From positions 1 to 43,589 of the forward strand of contig JACPKS010000077.1 of the NCBI GenBank assembly GCA_016186905.1: DNA of 43,589 nucleotides. The letters are read 5' to 3'. Positions 32,119 through 39,686 of this stretch are shown here, in pieces (positions within the stretch are counted from its first letter, which is position 1; every line of letters starts with the position of its first letter). The stretch comes from Deltaproteobacteria bacterium. GTDB lineage: Bacteria; Bdellovibrionota; UBA1018; UBA923. Position numbers and translations under genes: made by a program. The notes beneath the pieces were generated by a model. That model saw only the letters and a list, made by a program, of their open reading frames with translations, was not told the DNA's origin and made no database searches.

Positions 32119-33159
32119 GTGCAGAAACTTATCGCTTCGCTCTTCGTCTTGTTCGCTCTCGTCAATCCCGCGTTCGCCGGCGGCGATCCCGATAAAAGTC
32201 CCGACGAAAGCATGATCACGATCGGAACCGCGGCCCTTGCGCAAGACGAAAAAGCCGTGCAGGTCTTGATCGCGGTCGACGGGTCGCTCAAGATTTCCGA
32301 TTACGGCGGGAACTACTTCATTATCGCGTCGATCAAATCGATGGTGGGAAGCGACGGAAAAACCCTGAGCTATCTCGATATCAAGCTCGATACTTTGGGC
32401 TATGGATACTTCGACTCGAATACCGTCGATGGAAAACTCGTACATCAGGGCGACGCGAACGTCTTTATCGAGGCAAGCCTTTTAAGACTTAACGTCAAAC
32501 GCGATCTCGCGCTCGACATGGGGCAGTTCATGCGAATGAGCGTCGTCGGCATTTCGGGTGGAGCCGCCATCAAGCCTGCCGAAGAACTCACGGTATACGC
32601 GAATGCCGCGATCGACTTCGCGCTTTATGGCGCCACGACGAGGCTTAGCGACTCCGCTGGATTCGAAGGGTACCGCGGTGGAGCAGCCTCCGCCGAGATC
32701 GGCTTTAAGATCCGGGACCGTTTTCAAGTTTCTTTCGGAGCCGAAGTGCAGGTCATGAAAAAACTGATCGCTTCCAATACTTACGATACGGGAAGAGATT
32801 CGTGTCACACCCATAGCACCGGCGGGTACTGCGATTCCTACGTCTGTTACTACGACGATTACGGATACGAACACTGCTCTTGTGAATACTACGTCAGCAC
32901 GAGCAGCGAAACGATATGCGATGATATCTATCAGACCGACGAATATTTTCAGCGCGCCAAGTATTCTTCCGTGTACGCGCAGGTGAGCGCGCGTCTTACC
33001 AAGAGCCTCACGGCGTTCGGCCGCGCCGAATACGTCGTGTACAAGGTTTCGCAGGATCGTGTTCCCGCCGGTGTCTCGAGCCCTTCGACCAGTCCAAACG
33101 TCGCTGATTCGCGGAAAAGCGGCATGGAGTTCAAGGTGGGTGTGCTTTACAAATTTTGA
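32119..33159 (+). CDS. outer-membrane beta-barrel-like protein with Cys/Tyr-rich loop (346 aa)
   Basis: A 346-residue protein with a signal peptide ending AFA-GG and a C-terminus ending in GVLYKF. The aromatic last residue and alternating strands suggest an outer-membrane beta-barrel. The unusual part is residues 229-267: six cysteines and eight tyrosines in 39 residues (CHTHSTGGYC, YYDDYGYEHCSC), which look like a surface loop with disulphides or bound metal. The GTG start is supported by AAGGAG 5 bases upstream and sits behind a sigma-54 promoter. No family is recognised. Regulated display of a Cys-rich loop suggests a surface adhesin, receptor or metal-binding role. Confidence 0.75.
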   Translation: MQKLIASLFVLFALVNPAFAGGDPDKSPDESMITIGTAALAQDEKAVQVLIAVDGSLKISDYGGNYFIIASIKSMVGSDGKTLSYLDIKLDTLGYGYFDSNTVDGKLVHQGDANVFIEASLLRLNVKRDLALDMGQFMRMSVVGISGGAAIKPAEELTVYANAAIDFALYGATTRLSDSAGFEGYRGGAASAEIGFKIRDRFQVSFGAEVQVMKKLIASNTYDTGRDSCHTHSTGGYCDSYVCYYDDYGYEHCSCEYYVSTSSETICDDIYQTDEYFQRAKYSSVYAQVSARLTKSLTAFGRAEYVVYKVSQDRVPAGVSSPSTSPNVADSRKSGMEFKVGVLYKF

Positions 33160-33183
33160 TTCAAGTATGCGGGAAGGCGGGTG

Positions 33184-33189
33184 TAGAAT
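33184..33189 (+). promoter_or_regulatory. -10 element (TAGAAT) within a small hairpin
   Basis: TAGAAT is the loop of GGGTG-TAGAAT-CACCC (33179-33194), 8 bases before the ATG at 33198. No ribosome binding site is seen, so a leaderless or very short leader transcript is possible. Confidence 0.25.
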
Positions 33190-33197
33190 CACCCTAG

Positions 33198-33914
33198 ATG
33201 AAACGCACGGTTTTCTTATTCCTTTGCATTTATTTCGGGCTTGCTTCGCTTGCCCATGCGCAACAGCCGGTGCCCCAGGGTGAGTCCGTCGAAGTCGAAA
33301 AGATCAAAGAAAAGTATTGGGCCAAAGGCAACGAAACCGAGCTCGGCGTCGTGCAGAACCGGCTTTATTCCAACGCCGGGAAATGGGAGGTCGGCTTCCT
33401 CGGCGGCTTCGTCAGCAGCGATCCCTTTCTTTCGGTGAAAAACTTCGGCGCCTCGGCCGGATATTATTTCAGCCCGTACTTCGCGCTTCACGCGATCGGA
33501 TGGAAAGACGTCGCGTCAAGCTCGGCGGCGCTCACGACGTTTGAAAGCAGCTCGGGGTTTACCGCCAACACGAACAAGCCAAAACTTTTTTACGGGCTGC
33601 AGGCGAGCGGCGACTTTCTGTACGGAAAGCTCTCGCTGCTCGGAAAAATGATCATCTACTTCGACCTGCACCTGCGCGGAGGCCTTGGCCGCACCGAGAC
33701 CGAATCCGGCACGTACGTTACGCCGTTCGTGGGGCTCGGCCAGCAGATTCACCTCGATAAGCACGTTTCGGTCGCGCTCGATTACCGGCTCATGCGTTAC
33801 GAGGAAGACATCCTCGGAAAAGCGCCCGGCGGAAATTTCGGAAAGTCAGCCGGCAAGCGCGTCAACATGACCGACGTCGTGACCTTGGGGCTGACGTACA
33901 TGTTCGGGACTTGA
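33198..33914 (+). CDS. outer-membrane beta-barrel domain protein (myxobacterial type)
   Basis: A 238-residue protein with a signal peptide ending AHA-QQ and an eight-strand-like beta-barrel. VEVEKIKEKYWAKGNETELGVVQNRLY after the signal peptide, followed by AGYYFSPYFALHAIG, matches the outer-membrane beta-barrel family found mainly in myxobacteria and Bdellovibrio-like bacteria. The last strand ends LGLTYMFGT. Relatives are often near gliding-motility genes, as here. It is the first of three genes read together; the next starts 1 base after its stop. Confidence 0.85.
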   Translation: MKRTVFLFLCIYFGLASLAHAQQPVPQGESVEVEKIKEKYWAKGNETELGVVQNRLYSNAGKWEVGFLGGFVSSDPFLSVKNFGASAGYYFSPYFALHAIGWKDVASSSAALTTFESSSGFTANTNKPKLFYGLQASGDFLYGKLSLLGKMIIYFDLHLRGGLGRTETESGTYVTPFVGLGQQIHLDKHVSVALDYRLMRYEEDILGKAPGGNFGKSAGKRVNMTDVVTLGLTYMFGT

Positions 33915-33915
33915 A

Positions 33916-34398
33916 GTGGGACAGAACAAGGGCATCGCCCAGAGGATCTTCAACAGAAAAGACTTCGGCACGATCACGATCGAGCTTGCCATCGTGAATC
34001 TCACCGCCGCGACCGATATGACTCCGGCGGGCGAGCGAACGGCCGGCTTGCGCGAGCCGCTCACCATCGGCACGTCGAAGGCGCTTGAGCTTCTTGAGTT
34101 CAACGAGGACCACATCGTGATGGGCTCAACGTTGCGGTTCGGTTCGCTCGGCCACGGCATCCGCATCGACGTCCGGGTTTTTTCCGATCAGACGCGCTCG
34201 AAAGCCTTGATGGAGTTTTCGTCCAAATGCAAAATCAGTTTTTTCGAGGAGAAAAAACAAAACGGCGGATTGATTTATCTCGCGCACTTAAGCCCGCAAA
34301 AGGGCGATGTCGAAAACTGGAACCGGCTTTACGCCCTCTATTCGCGAAAACAGGAAGAAGTGAACAAGTATCTGGATAAGATCAAGGGCACTGAATAA
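33916..34398 (+). CDS. conserved hypothetical protein (160 aa), possibly PilZ-like
   Basis: A 160-residue soluble protein starting with GTG one base after the beta-barrel gene. The middle has a beta-rich pattern (ALELLEFNEDHIVMGSTLRFGSLGHGIRIDVRVF), loosely like a PilZ fold, but the c-di-GMP-binding RxxxR and D/NxSxxG motifs are absent. The C-terminal 40 residues are helical. It is followed by the REC-TPR gene 3 bases later. Function unknown; the context suggests a cytoplasmic partner of the envelope proteins. Confidence 0.65.
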   Translation: MGQNKGIAQRIFNRKDFGTITIELAIVNLTAATDMTPAGERTAGLREPLTIGTSKALELLEFNEDHIVMGSTLRFGSLGHGIRIDVRVFSDQTRSKALMEFSSKCKISFFEEKKQNGGLIYLAHLSPQKGDVENWNRLYALYSRKQEEVNKYLDKIKGTE

Positions 34399-34401
34399 GG
34401 G

Positions 34402-35715
34402 ATGGCTGGCGAAACGTCGAAAAGGGAAGCGTCGAAAAAAGACGTCCTCGAGTTTCAGAAGCACATCAAGAAGCGCAACATCCTCATCGTCGACACGAGC
34501 CCGACCACGCGCGCGATGCTCGGCAAATCATTCAGCGATCTCGGCGCTCGCGGCGACTTCATCCACTCGGCCACGTCGTTTCTCGAGGCGCAGGATCAGA
34601 TCGCGCGCCTGTGCCCGCAGATCGTCGTGACCGATTTCAATTTGGGCGCGCAATCCGGGCTTCTCTTGATCAACTTGCAGCGCGAGAGCAACCCGAACGC
34701 GAAAGACACTTTGTTCATCATCATCACGGGAAACACCTCGCAGACCGCGATCGCCCAGGCGGCCGAAGAGGAGGTCGATTCGTACATCATCAAGCCGTTC
34801 ACCCTGAAGGGCTTGCGCAGCTCGCTCGTGAAGGCCGTCATGAGCAAGGTGCATCCGTCGGATTACGTGAAGGCGATCGAGGAAGGAAAAAAGGCTCTTT
34901 TCAAGGGCGATCTCGATACCGCCGAGATCCGCTTCGACGAGGCCTTGGCGCTGAACCCGAAGCCGTCGCTCGCGTATTTTTACAAGGGACAGCTCGGGTG
35001 GATGCGCAAGGCGCTCGGTTCGGCCGAGGAGGATTTTCGGCACGGGCTGGAATTCAACAAAATCCACTATAAGTGTCTCGTGGGTTTGTTCGACCTGCTG
35101 ATGTCGCAGGGGCGTGACGCCGAGGCGTATGTCGTCGTGAGAAAGATCGCGACGTATTTTCCGAGCAATCCCAAGCGCCTCTACCAGATCTTGAGGCTTA
35201 CGGTGGCGTTGAGGGAGTTCGAGGATCTGCTCGATTATTACGAGGCCTTCTGCAACCTTCCCGCGCGCGAAAATGAATTGACGCTGCAGATGTGCGCGGC
35301 GGTCACTGTCGCGGGAAAGCATTTTTTCGAGCGGCAGGATCGGCTCCGCGGGCTCGATTTTTTGCGGAAGGCCGCCGTCTCGAGCGGCGCGCTTCCGAAT
35401 ATCCTGAAAGAGATCGTTCTGATTCTCGCCGCGCACGGCGAGATCGAGGAAGCCGAGACGGTTTTGAAACGGTTTTCCGCGGACGACCGCGACACGGGAG
35501 CGTTCGCGGCCTGCGATTTGGCGGTGCGCGCGAAAATCGAGCCGGCCCGATCGGTGGCCACGGCTGGATTGAAGTATCTTGAGAAGAAAATGCATGACCC
35601 TCTGGTTTTTGAAATCACAATTCAGAAGCTCATTGAAAACGGTTCAAAAACGCAGGCGGACAATCTGCTGTTTGAGGCGAAGAAAGCGTACCCAGAATAC
35701 AAATTTTTATTCTAA
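34402..35715 (+). CDS. response-regulator receiver domain fused to TPR region
   Basis: A 437-residue protein with a CheY-like receiver domain (about 24-145) and a TPR-like helical region to the end. The phosphoacceptor is Asp78 (VVTDFNLG), with Thr109 (IIITG) and Lys131 (YIIKPF) in place. The usual Asp-Asp pair that binds Mg2+ reads VDTS: only Asp31 is present and the second position is Thr, which may weaken phosphorylation. There is no DNA-binding or enzyme domain, so it probably signals by protein contact through the TPR region. It is the last gene of the beta-barrel cluster and converges on the motility-like cluster. Confidence 0.85.
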   Translation: MAGETSKREASKKDVLEFQKHIKKRNILIVDTSPTTRAMLGKSFSDLGARGDFIHSATSFLEAQDQIARLCPQIVVTDFNLGAQSGLLLINLQRESNPNAKDTLFIIITGNTSQTAIAQAAEEEVDSYIIKPFTLKGLRSSLVKAVMSKVHPSDYVKAIEEGKKALFKGDLDTAEIRFDEALALNPKPSLAYFYKGQLGWMRKALGSAEEDFRHGLEFNKIHYKCLVGLFDLLMSQGRDAEAYVVVRKIATYFPSNPKRLYQILRLTVALREFEDLLDYYEAFCNLPARENELTLQMCAAVTVAGKHFFERQDRLRGLDFLRKAAVSSGALPNILKEIVLILAAHGEIEEAETVLKRFSADDRDTGAFAACDLAVRAKIEPARSVATAGLKYLEKKMHDPLVFEITIQKLIENGSKTQADNLLFEAKKAYPEYKFLF

Positions 35716-35729
35716 CGCTCGCATTCGCT

Positions 35730-35746
35730 CGCGCGTGCTGCGCGCG
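35730..35746. repeat. CG-rich inverted repeat between convergent operons
   Basis: CGCGCG-TGCTG-CGCGCG lies in the 48-base space between two convergent gene clusters, amid repeated GCTCGC words. It may form a strong hairpin, but no T run follows on either strand. Possible transcription barrier. Confidence 0.35.
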
Positions 35747-35763
35747 TGTGCTGCTCGCGTGTA

Positions 35764-36234
35764 TTACTCCCGGATCATTTGAGGAAAAATCTCCCACTCC
35801 AAGATATAGCGCCATCCGCGCGCCGCCCGGCGCAATCCCACGAAAACCGCTTCGACGTTCACGGCCTTTCCGGTTTTCCGGTTCAGCACGTTCACCTGAA
35901 GCCGGCTGTTCTTGCGGAAGCGGGTGGGCATCGGCTCCTCGGCGTTCCAGAGCTCGCATCCGCGCGCGCTCACCGCTTCGAGCGTTCCACGAGTGGCGTT
36001 CCGAAAGTCGTGGCAGACGGCGGAAAATCCCGCATCCGCGATGGGCGCGGAGTGTTTTTCGGGGTCCAGCTCGGGAGCCGGGTCGAGCGGCACCCATTTT
36101 CCGGACCAGATCCACGTGTAGCGGCGAAGGGAGCCCTCCGCGCGCAGCGCTTCGATTTCGGTTTCCGGGAACGGGCCGAAGATTTCCCCGGACTTGGCGA
36201 GATAAACGGTTTTCGCTTCGACTTTCGTGTTCAT
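35764..36234 (-). CDS. GYF_2 domain protein with PilZ-like C-terminus (156 aa)
   Basis: A 156-residue cytoplasmic protein. The first 50 residues are a GYF_2-type domain (VYLAKSGEIFGPFPETEIEAL, then WIWSGKWVPL), a fold that binds proline-rich peptides and is common in proteins linked to myxobacterial motility or TonB/Tol-like machines. The second half (RGTLEAVSARGCEL, RKNSRLQVNVL, GWRYILEWE) looks like a PilZ-type barrel, possibly degenerate. It is the last gene of the minus-strand cluster and overlaps the previous gene by 4 bases. The proline-rich AgmX-like protein in the same operon is a plausible partner. Confidence 0.7.
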   Translation of the reverse strand: MNTKVEAKTVYLAKSGEIFGPFPETEIEALRAEGSLRRYTWIWSGKWVPLDPAPELDPEKHSAPIADAGFSAVCHDFRNATRGTLEAVSARGCELWNAEEPMPTRFRKNSRLQVNVLNRKTGKAVNVEAVFVGLRRAARGWRYILEWEIFPQMIRE

Positions 36235-38048
36235 CGCCTTGCACTCCTCATTTTTATTTTCAGATATTTATCCTTGTTCGCGCAGTTGTCGGTCACGTCC
36301 GCCTTGGCGAAACCCAGCTCGTCTTCCCAAAGCTCGTCGTCGTCGATCGTCGCGGCCCTGGTCTTTCCCCAATTCCACGTCGCGGCGGGCGCGCGATCGT
36401 TCTTGCCCAGCCCTTCGGTGACGTTCGCGAAATCGGGGTGAGCGTTCTTCCAGATGAGATCCTCGCTTGCGCCGTTGAAAATCTCGGTTTCGATCAGCTG
36501 ATTGTTTTCCGAGACTTCCTCAAGAAGCGCGAGCATGGTCGCGTTTCGCCGCGAGAGCTCGGCTTCGATATCCGCGGCGAGCTGGGCGCGGCGAGCCGGG
36601 ATTTTAGCGCGGTATTTCGCGATGACGCGCTTCCAGGCGCCGCCGGCTTCGGCGAAGCGCCGGTAGTGGGTAAGGCCGGATTTCAGGCGTTCGAATTCCG
36701 CGAGAATCGACGCGGAAAACCTTTCGCCGGTTTTTTTCGCCGCCTTCGCGCTCTTGTAGCGCCGGATGAAGTCGCGCAGACCGGCGATGAGCACGCTTCT
36801 CGCCTGGCGCTGCTCGCCCGAGGCGGCGCGCGACAGTGCCGAGGCGGCTACGTCGAAATTCACGAGCGCGTTCAGCTCTTCTTGCCGCGCGAGGAAGTGC
36901 GGCGTGCGCGCCCATTCCCCCGCGATCTGAGGCGGAACGCCGGAAACGCCCTTGAGAAACCCCACAAGCATCGGATAAAGCGACGTCCTCGGCCCGGCAG
37001 ACCAGCTTTTGAGCCAGAGATACGCCGGTGCGTAACGAACCCGAAAAGACCGCAGCGCCTCAAGCGAGGCCGGATACTGACAGAGCTCGCCCAGCGCCAT
37101 CGCCGCGACCATCGAGGCTTCGGGGGTAAACGTGTTCTTCAGCCCGCCCGCGCGAAGATGGATCGCCGCTCCGACGGCCTCTTCGAAGCGCGCCGCCATG
37201 AGGTGCGACCAAGACAGTGCGCTCATCGCATCCGCGAGGTCGTTGGAGCGCTTGCTGACGGAATGGAAATTCGCGGCGGCCGCGTCGAACCGCGCAGCCG
37301 AGTAGTTCGCCCGTCCCGCAAGCAGGTGCGCGGCATCCTCAAAGCGCGACAGGAAGCCGGAACGCGTTTTCGCGCCGAAAAACTTGTCGAGCGACTCGGC
37401 CGCCGCCGCGTAATCATGTCTTCGCGACTCGAGAATCCCCTTGGCGAGCCAGTAGTGGGAGGAGTGCCGGGGCAAAGCCTGGAGGACGGCCTCCGATTCC
37501 AGCGGGGCCGCTCCCGAAGCCATTCGATTCAAGAAGTGCAGGAGAATCGCGTCACCGGCATCGGGGTTGTTCCGCAGCGAATCCAGCGCAAACGTTTTTG
37601 GCATTTCAAGCGAGGGGTGGAGTTTCTGGATTTCGGCAAGGCACTGGATCGCGGCGCCCTCGATCGCGCCCGTTTTGGAATCCTCCCGCGGCTTTGCCAG
37701 AGCCGAGAAGCCCTGGTGGGCTAGCGCATACTGCTTCATTTGAAAGAGAGCGCGGGAGATCCAGTATTCCGAAAATATTTTTTCAGCAGTGCTTCCGCCG
37801 CTTGTGCTCAAGCGACGCATCGCAAGCGCTTCGGCGAAACCGCGGAAGGGGGATGTTTTTCCTGCCAGAAAATTATTGAATTCCTCGGCCCAGGATTTGG
37901 AGACGTTATTCGCGAGTATCCAGGACTCGTCTGATTTGCACGCGTGACTCATTTTAAACTGCGCCGCTGTCGCGGCGTGTACTGCGGCGTATACGGCCAG
38001 CGCCCGGAAGACCAGAAAGAAACAAAGAGTCGCGATCATCCACTTCAT
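36231..38048 (-). CDS. secreted or membrane-anchored helical-repeat protein (605 aa)
   Basis: A 605-residue protein with a hydrophobic N-terminus (MKWMIATLCFFLVFRALAVYA) that is a signal peptide or anchor. Residues 60-400 contain degenerate helix-turn-helix repeats of TPR/Sel1 type (for example SALAKPREDSKTGAIEGAA and AANFHSVSKRSNDLADA). The C-terminal third is Arg/Lys/Glu rich and likely coiled coil. No enzyme motif is seen. AAGGTGAG lies about 5 bases before the ATG. It sits between the AgmX-like and GYF genes (4-base gap and 4-base overlap), so it probably builds part of the same envelope machine in the periplasm. Confidence 0.72.
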   Translation of the reverse strand: MKWMIATLCFFLVFRALAVYAAVHAATAAQFKMSHACKSDESWILANNVSKSWAEEFNNFLAGKTSPFRGFAEALAMRRLSTSGGSTAEKIFSEYWISRALFQMKQYALAHQGFSALAKPREDSKTGAIEGAAIQCLAEIQKLHPSLEMPKTFALDSLRNNPDAGDAILLHFLNRMASGAAPLESEAVLQALPRHSSHYWLAKGILESRRHDYAAAAESLDKFFGAKTRSGFLSRFEDAAHLLAGRANYSAARFDAAAANFHSVSKRSNDLADAMSALSWSHLMAARFEEAVGAAIHLRAGGLKNTFTPEASMVAAMALGELCQYPASLEALRSFRVRYAPAYLWLKSWSAGPRTSLYPMLVGFLKGVSGVPPQIAGEWARTPHFLARQEELNALVNFDVAASALSRAASGEQRQARSVLIAGLRDFIRRYKSAKAAKKTGERFSASILAEFERLKSGLTHYRRFAEAGGAWKRVIAKYRAKIPARRAQLAADIEAELSRRNATMLALLEEVSENNQLIETEIFNGASEDLIWKNAHPDFANVTEGLGKNDRAPAATWNWGKTRAATIDDDELWEDELGFAKADVTDNCANKDKYLKIKMRSARR

Positions 38049-38052
38049 AAAC

Positions 38053-39417
38053 TCACCTTTTGAGCGTCTTAAAGAGGAACGGATACGAGATCGAAACCGT
38101 GACGCCGCCGCGCGGATGCGGAAACCTCCACGCCAGCAGCCGCCGGATCACGCAGCCGCTCACGCCGCGATCGGCGAAGCTCGATTCCCGTTCCTCGGCT
38201 TTCTTGACGTCGCCGGCCGCGCCGATTTTGAAGTCGAGAAGCAATTTCCCCTCAAGATTGGAATTCCGCAGAATGGCCGATTCGTAACAATACCGGATCT
38301 CGTTCATGTGAGCGTGGATGACGCGGGCGACTTCCTCTTTCGTCAAGCCTTCGTCGACGCTTGCGAGTTTGGTATCGAGCGCGATGAACGAGTGGCCTTG
38401 GCCCGCGACGGCGGAGTTTCCCGAAGTTCCGTATCCCGTTGCGCCGCCCATTGAGGCCACCGCGACGTTTTCGGCGCCGAGAATCGCGTTGGCGATTCCG
38501 CGCAGGGCCCCCGTCGTTTGTGCGCCCGGCTTACCCGAAGCGAAGAGCGCGCCGGCGGCTTTTCCCGAAGGGGCGATCGCGAATTTGCCTAAGTCGCCGC
38601 GCAAAAGATTTTGAAGCGAGCGCTGGAAGTTCTTGCCGCGAAAGGCCCGGGCAACCGCCGTATCTTTGGCGCGCGTGGGGGCCGGGCCGGACGAGCCCCT
38701 AGGAGACGCCGAGGAAGCGGCTGACGGTTTTTTAAGAATGAGTTTCGCATACTGTTGGGGAATCAGTTCGTCGGGCTTCGGCGACGAAAGCTTCGGCCAG
38801 ATGGCCGACACGAGAAGAAGCGCTAGGAGCGCCGCGCCCGCCTGACGAAGCGACTGACGGAATCGAACTGCGTCTTCCGACGGCGGGAGGGCTCCGGCCG
38901 GAAGCGCCTGAAGCGTGACGCTCACAAAACGCCATTGGTGCTCGCCGGACTCGATGATTTCTCCCGAAGCGGGCACATGCGAGAGAGTGAACGCCTGCTC
39001 TCCGGTCATGGGATCCGAAAATGCATGAGGAAGGGGCGGCAGCGTCATTTCGCCAACGATCCGGGTACCTCGACAGACGTAACACTGCATGACGGTGCTA
39101 TCCGATGAAGGGCGCCCGGCGGATGCGTAGGCCGGCTCCAATGTTTTTAACGCGCGAATGACGAATTTTTCGCGCGTGCCGGCTTCAAAGCTGATGGCCG
39201 CGCCGCTCGCTCGCCCGAATTTCTTTTCAAGAACGGGGTAGGTCCGGTTGCGCGGGGCCGAAAGATCGCGCAGAAGAATTCCCTCGGAGTCTTTTTCGAG
39301 CGCCCAACGGAGCGGCCGCCCGAAGTACGCCGGAGTTTTACCGTTCCAGCGCCGTTCGAGCGGCCTGGGGGCGTTTGCGTTGGGGAAATATGAAATCAAA
39401 AGAGATTGGGTTTTCAT
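38053..39417 (-). CDS. AgmX/PglI C-terminal domain protein, TonB-like
   Basis: A 454-residue protein. The first 230 residues look cytoplasmic, with FHA-like beta strands and a CxxC (CYVC). One transmembrane helix follows (about 264-284, LALLLVSAIWP), then a Ser/Pro/Ala-rich linker with TonB-box-like KPSAASSASP. The C-terminus (about 365-454: EEVARVIHAHMNEIRYCYE..LEGKLLLDFKIG) is the AgmX/PglI C-terminal domain, a TonB-like fold that spans the periplasm. The start ATG at 39417 overlaps the preceding stop by one base; the open frame runs 105 codons further upstream as basic non-coding shadow. It likely couples ExbB/ExbD-type motor energy to the outer membrane. Confidence 0.82.
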   Translation of the reverse strand: MKTQSLLISYFPNANAPRPLERRWNGKTPAYFGRPLRWALEKDSEGILLRDLSAPRNRTYPVLEKKFGRASGAAISFEAGTREKFVIRALKTLEPAYASAGRPSSDSTVMQCYVCRGTRIVGEMTLPPLPHAFSDPMTGEQAFTLSHVPASGEIIESGEHQWRFVSVTLQALPAGALPPSEDAVRFRQSLRQAGAALLALLLVSAIWPKLSSPKPDELIPQQYAKLILKKPSAASSASPRGSSGPAPTRAKDTAVARAFRGKNFQRSLQNLLRGDLGKFAIAPSGKAAGALFASGKPGAQTTGALRGIANAILGAENVAVASMGGATGYGTSGNSAVAGQGHSFIALDTKLASVDEGLTKEEVARVIHAHMNEIRYCYESAILRNSNLEGKLLLDFKIGAAGDVKKAEERESSFADRGVSGCVIRRLLAWRFPHPRGGVTVSISYPFLFKTLKR

Positions 39418-39686
39418 CAGCGCATCCTCAGCTCGCGAATCAAGGCCAGGTCCTCGCTCTTGAACGTTTTTCGCTTGCGATAAAGACGCGCTTTTCGGCG
39501 CCGGCCATCGAGCTCGGAGATCTGGTTGAACGAACCCAGCGGCTGCCGGTTGATGCCCTCGACGACGTCGCCTTCGAAGTCGATGACTTTTCGGCTTTTG
39601 GGGCGCGCGCCTTCGCCGGCGTGCGCAAGCTCCCACGCGTACAAGAGACTTAAGGCGAAGAGGAGGATTCGCGCGGCGTGTTTCAT
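39417..39686 (-). CDS. small secreted protein of the envelope cluster (89 aa)
   Basis: An 89-residue protein with a signal peptide (ARILLFALSLLYAWELAHA, cleavage near AHA-GE). The mature 65 residues are basic and contain KVIDFEGDVVEGINRQPLGS, which I associate with short proteins beside AgmX-like genes in deltaproteobacteria, although I cannot name a family. The end (RKARLYRKRKTFKSEDLALIREL) is strongly charged. It overlaps both neighbours (4 bases with the giant TPR gene, 1 base with the AgmX-like gene), so it is a fixed member of the operon. Confidence 0.72.
   Translation of the reverse strand: MKHAARILLFALSLLYAWELAHAGEGARPKSRKVIDFEGDVVEGINRQPLGSFNQISELDGRRRKARLYRKRKTFKSEDLALIRELRMR

Noticed and set aside
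35716-35763. Terminator between the convergent clusters
   Set aside because: A CG-rich inverted repeat is present, but no T run follows on either strand.
35748-37724. 658-codon plus-strand open frame over the motility-like cluster
   Set aside because: Mirror of the GYF and 605-aa genes in GC-rich DNA; the translation is Arg/Gly-rich and lacks domains.
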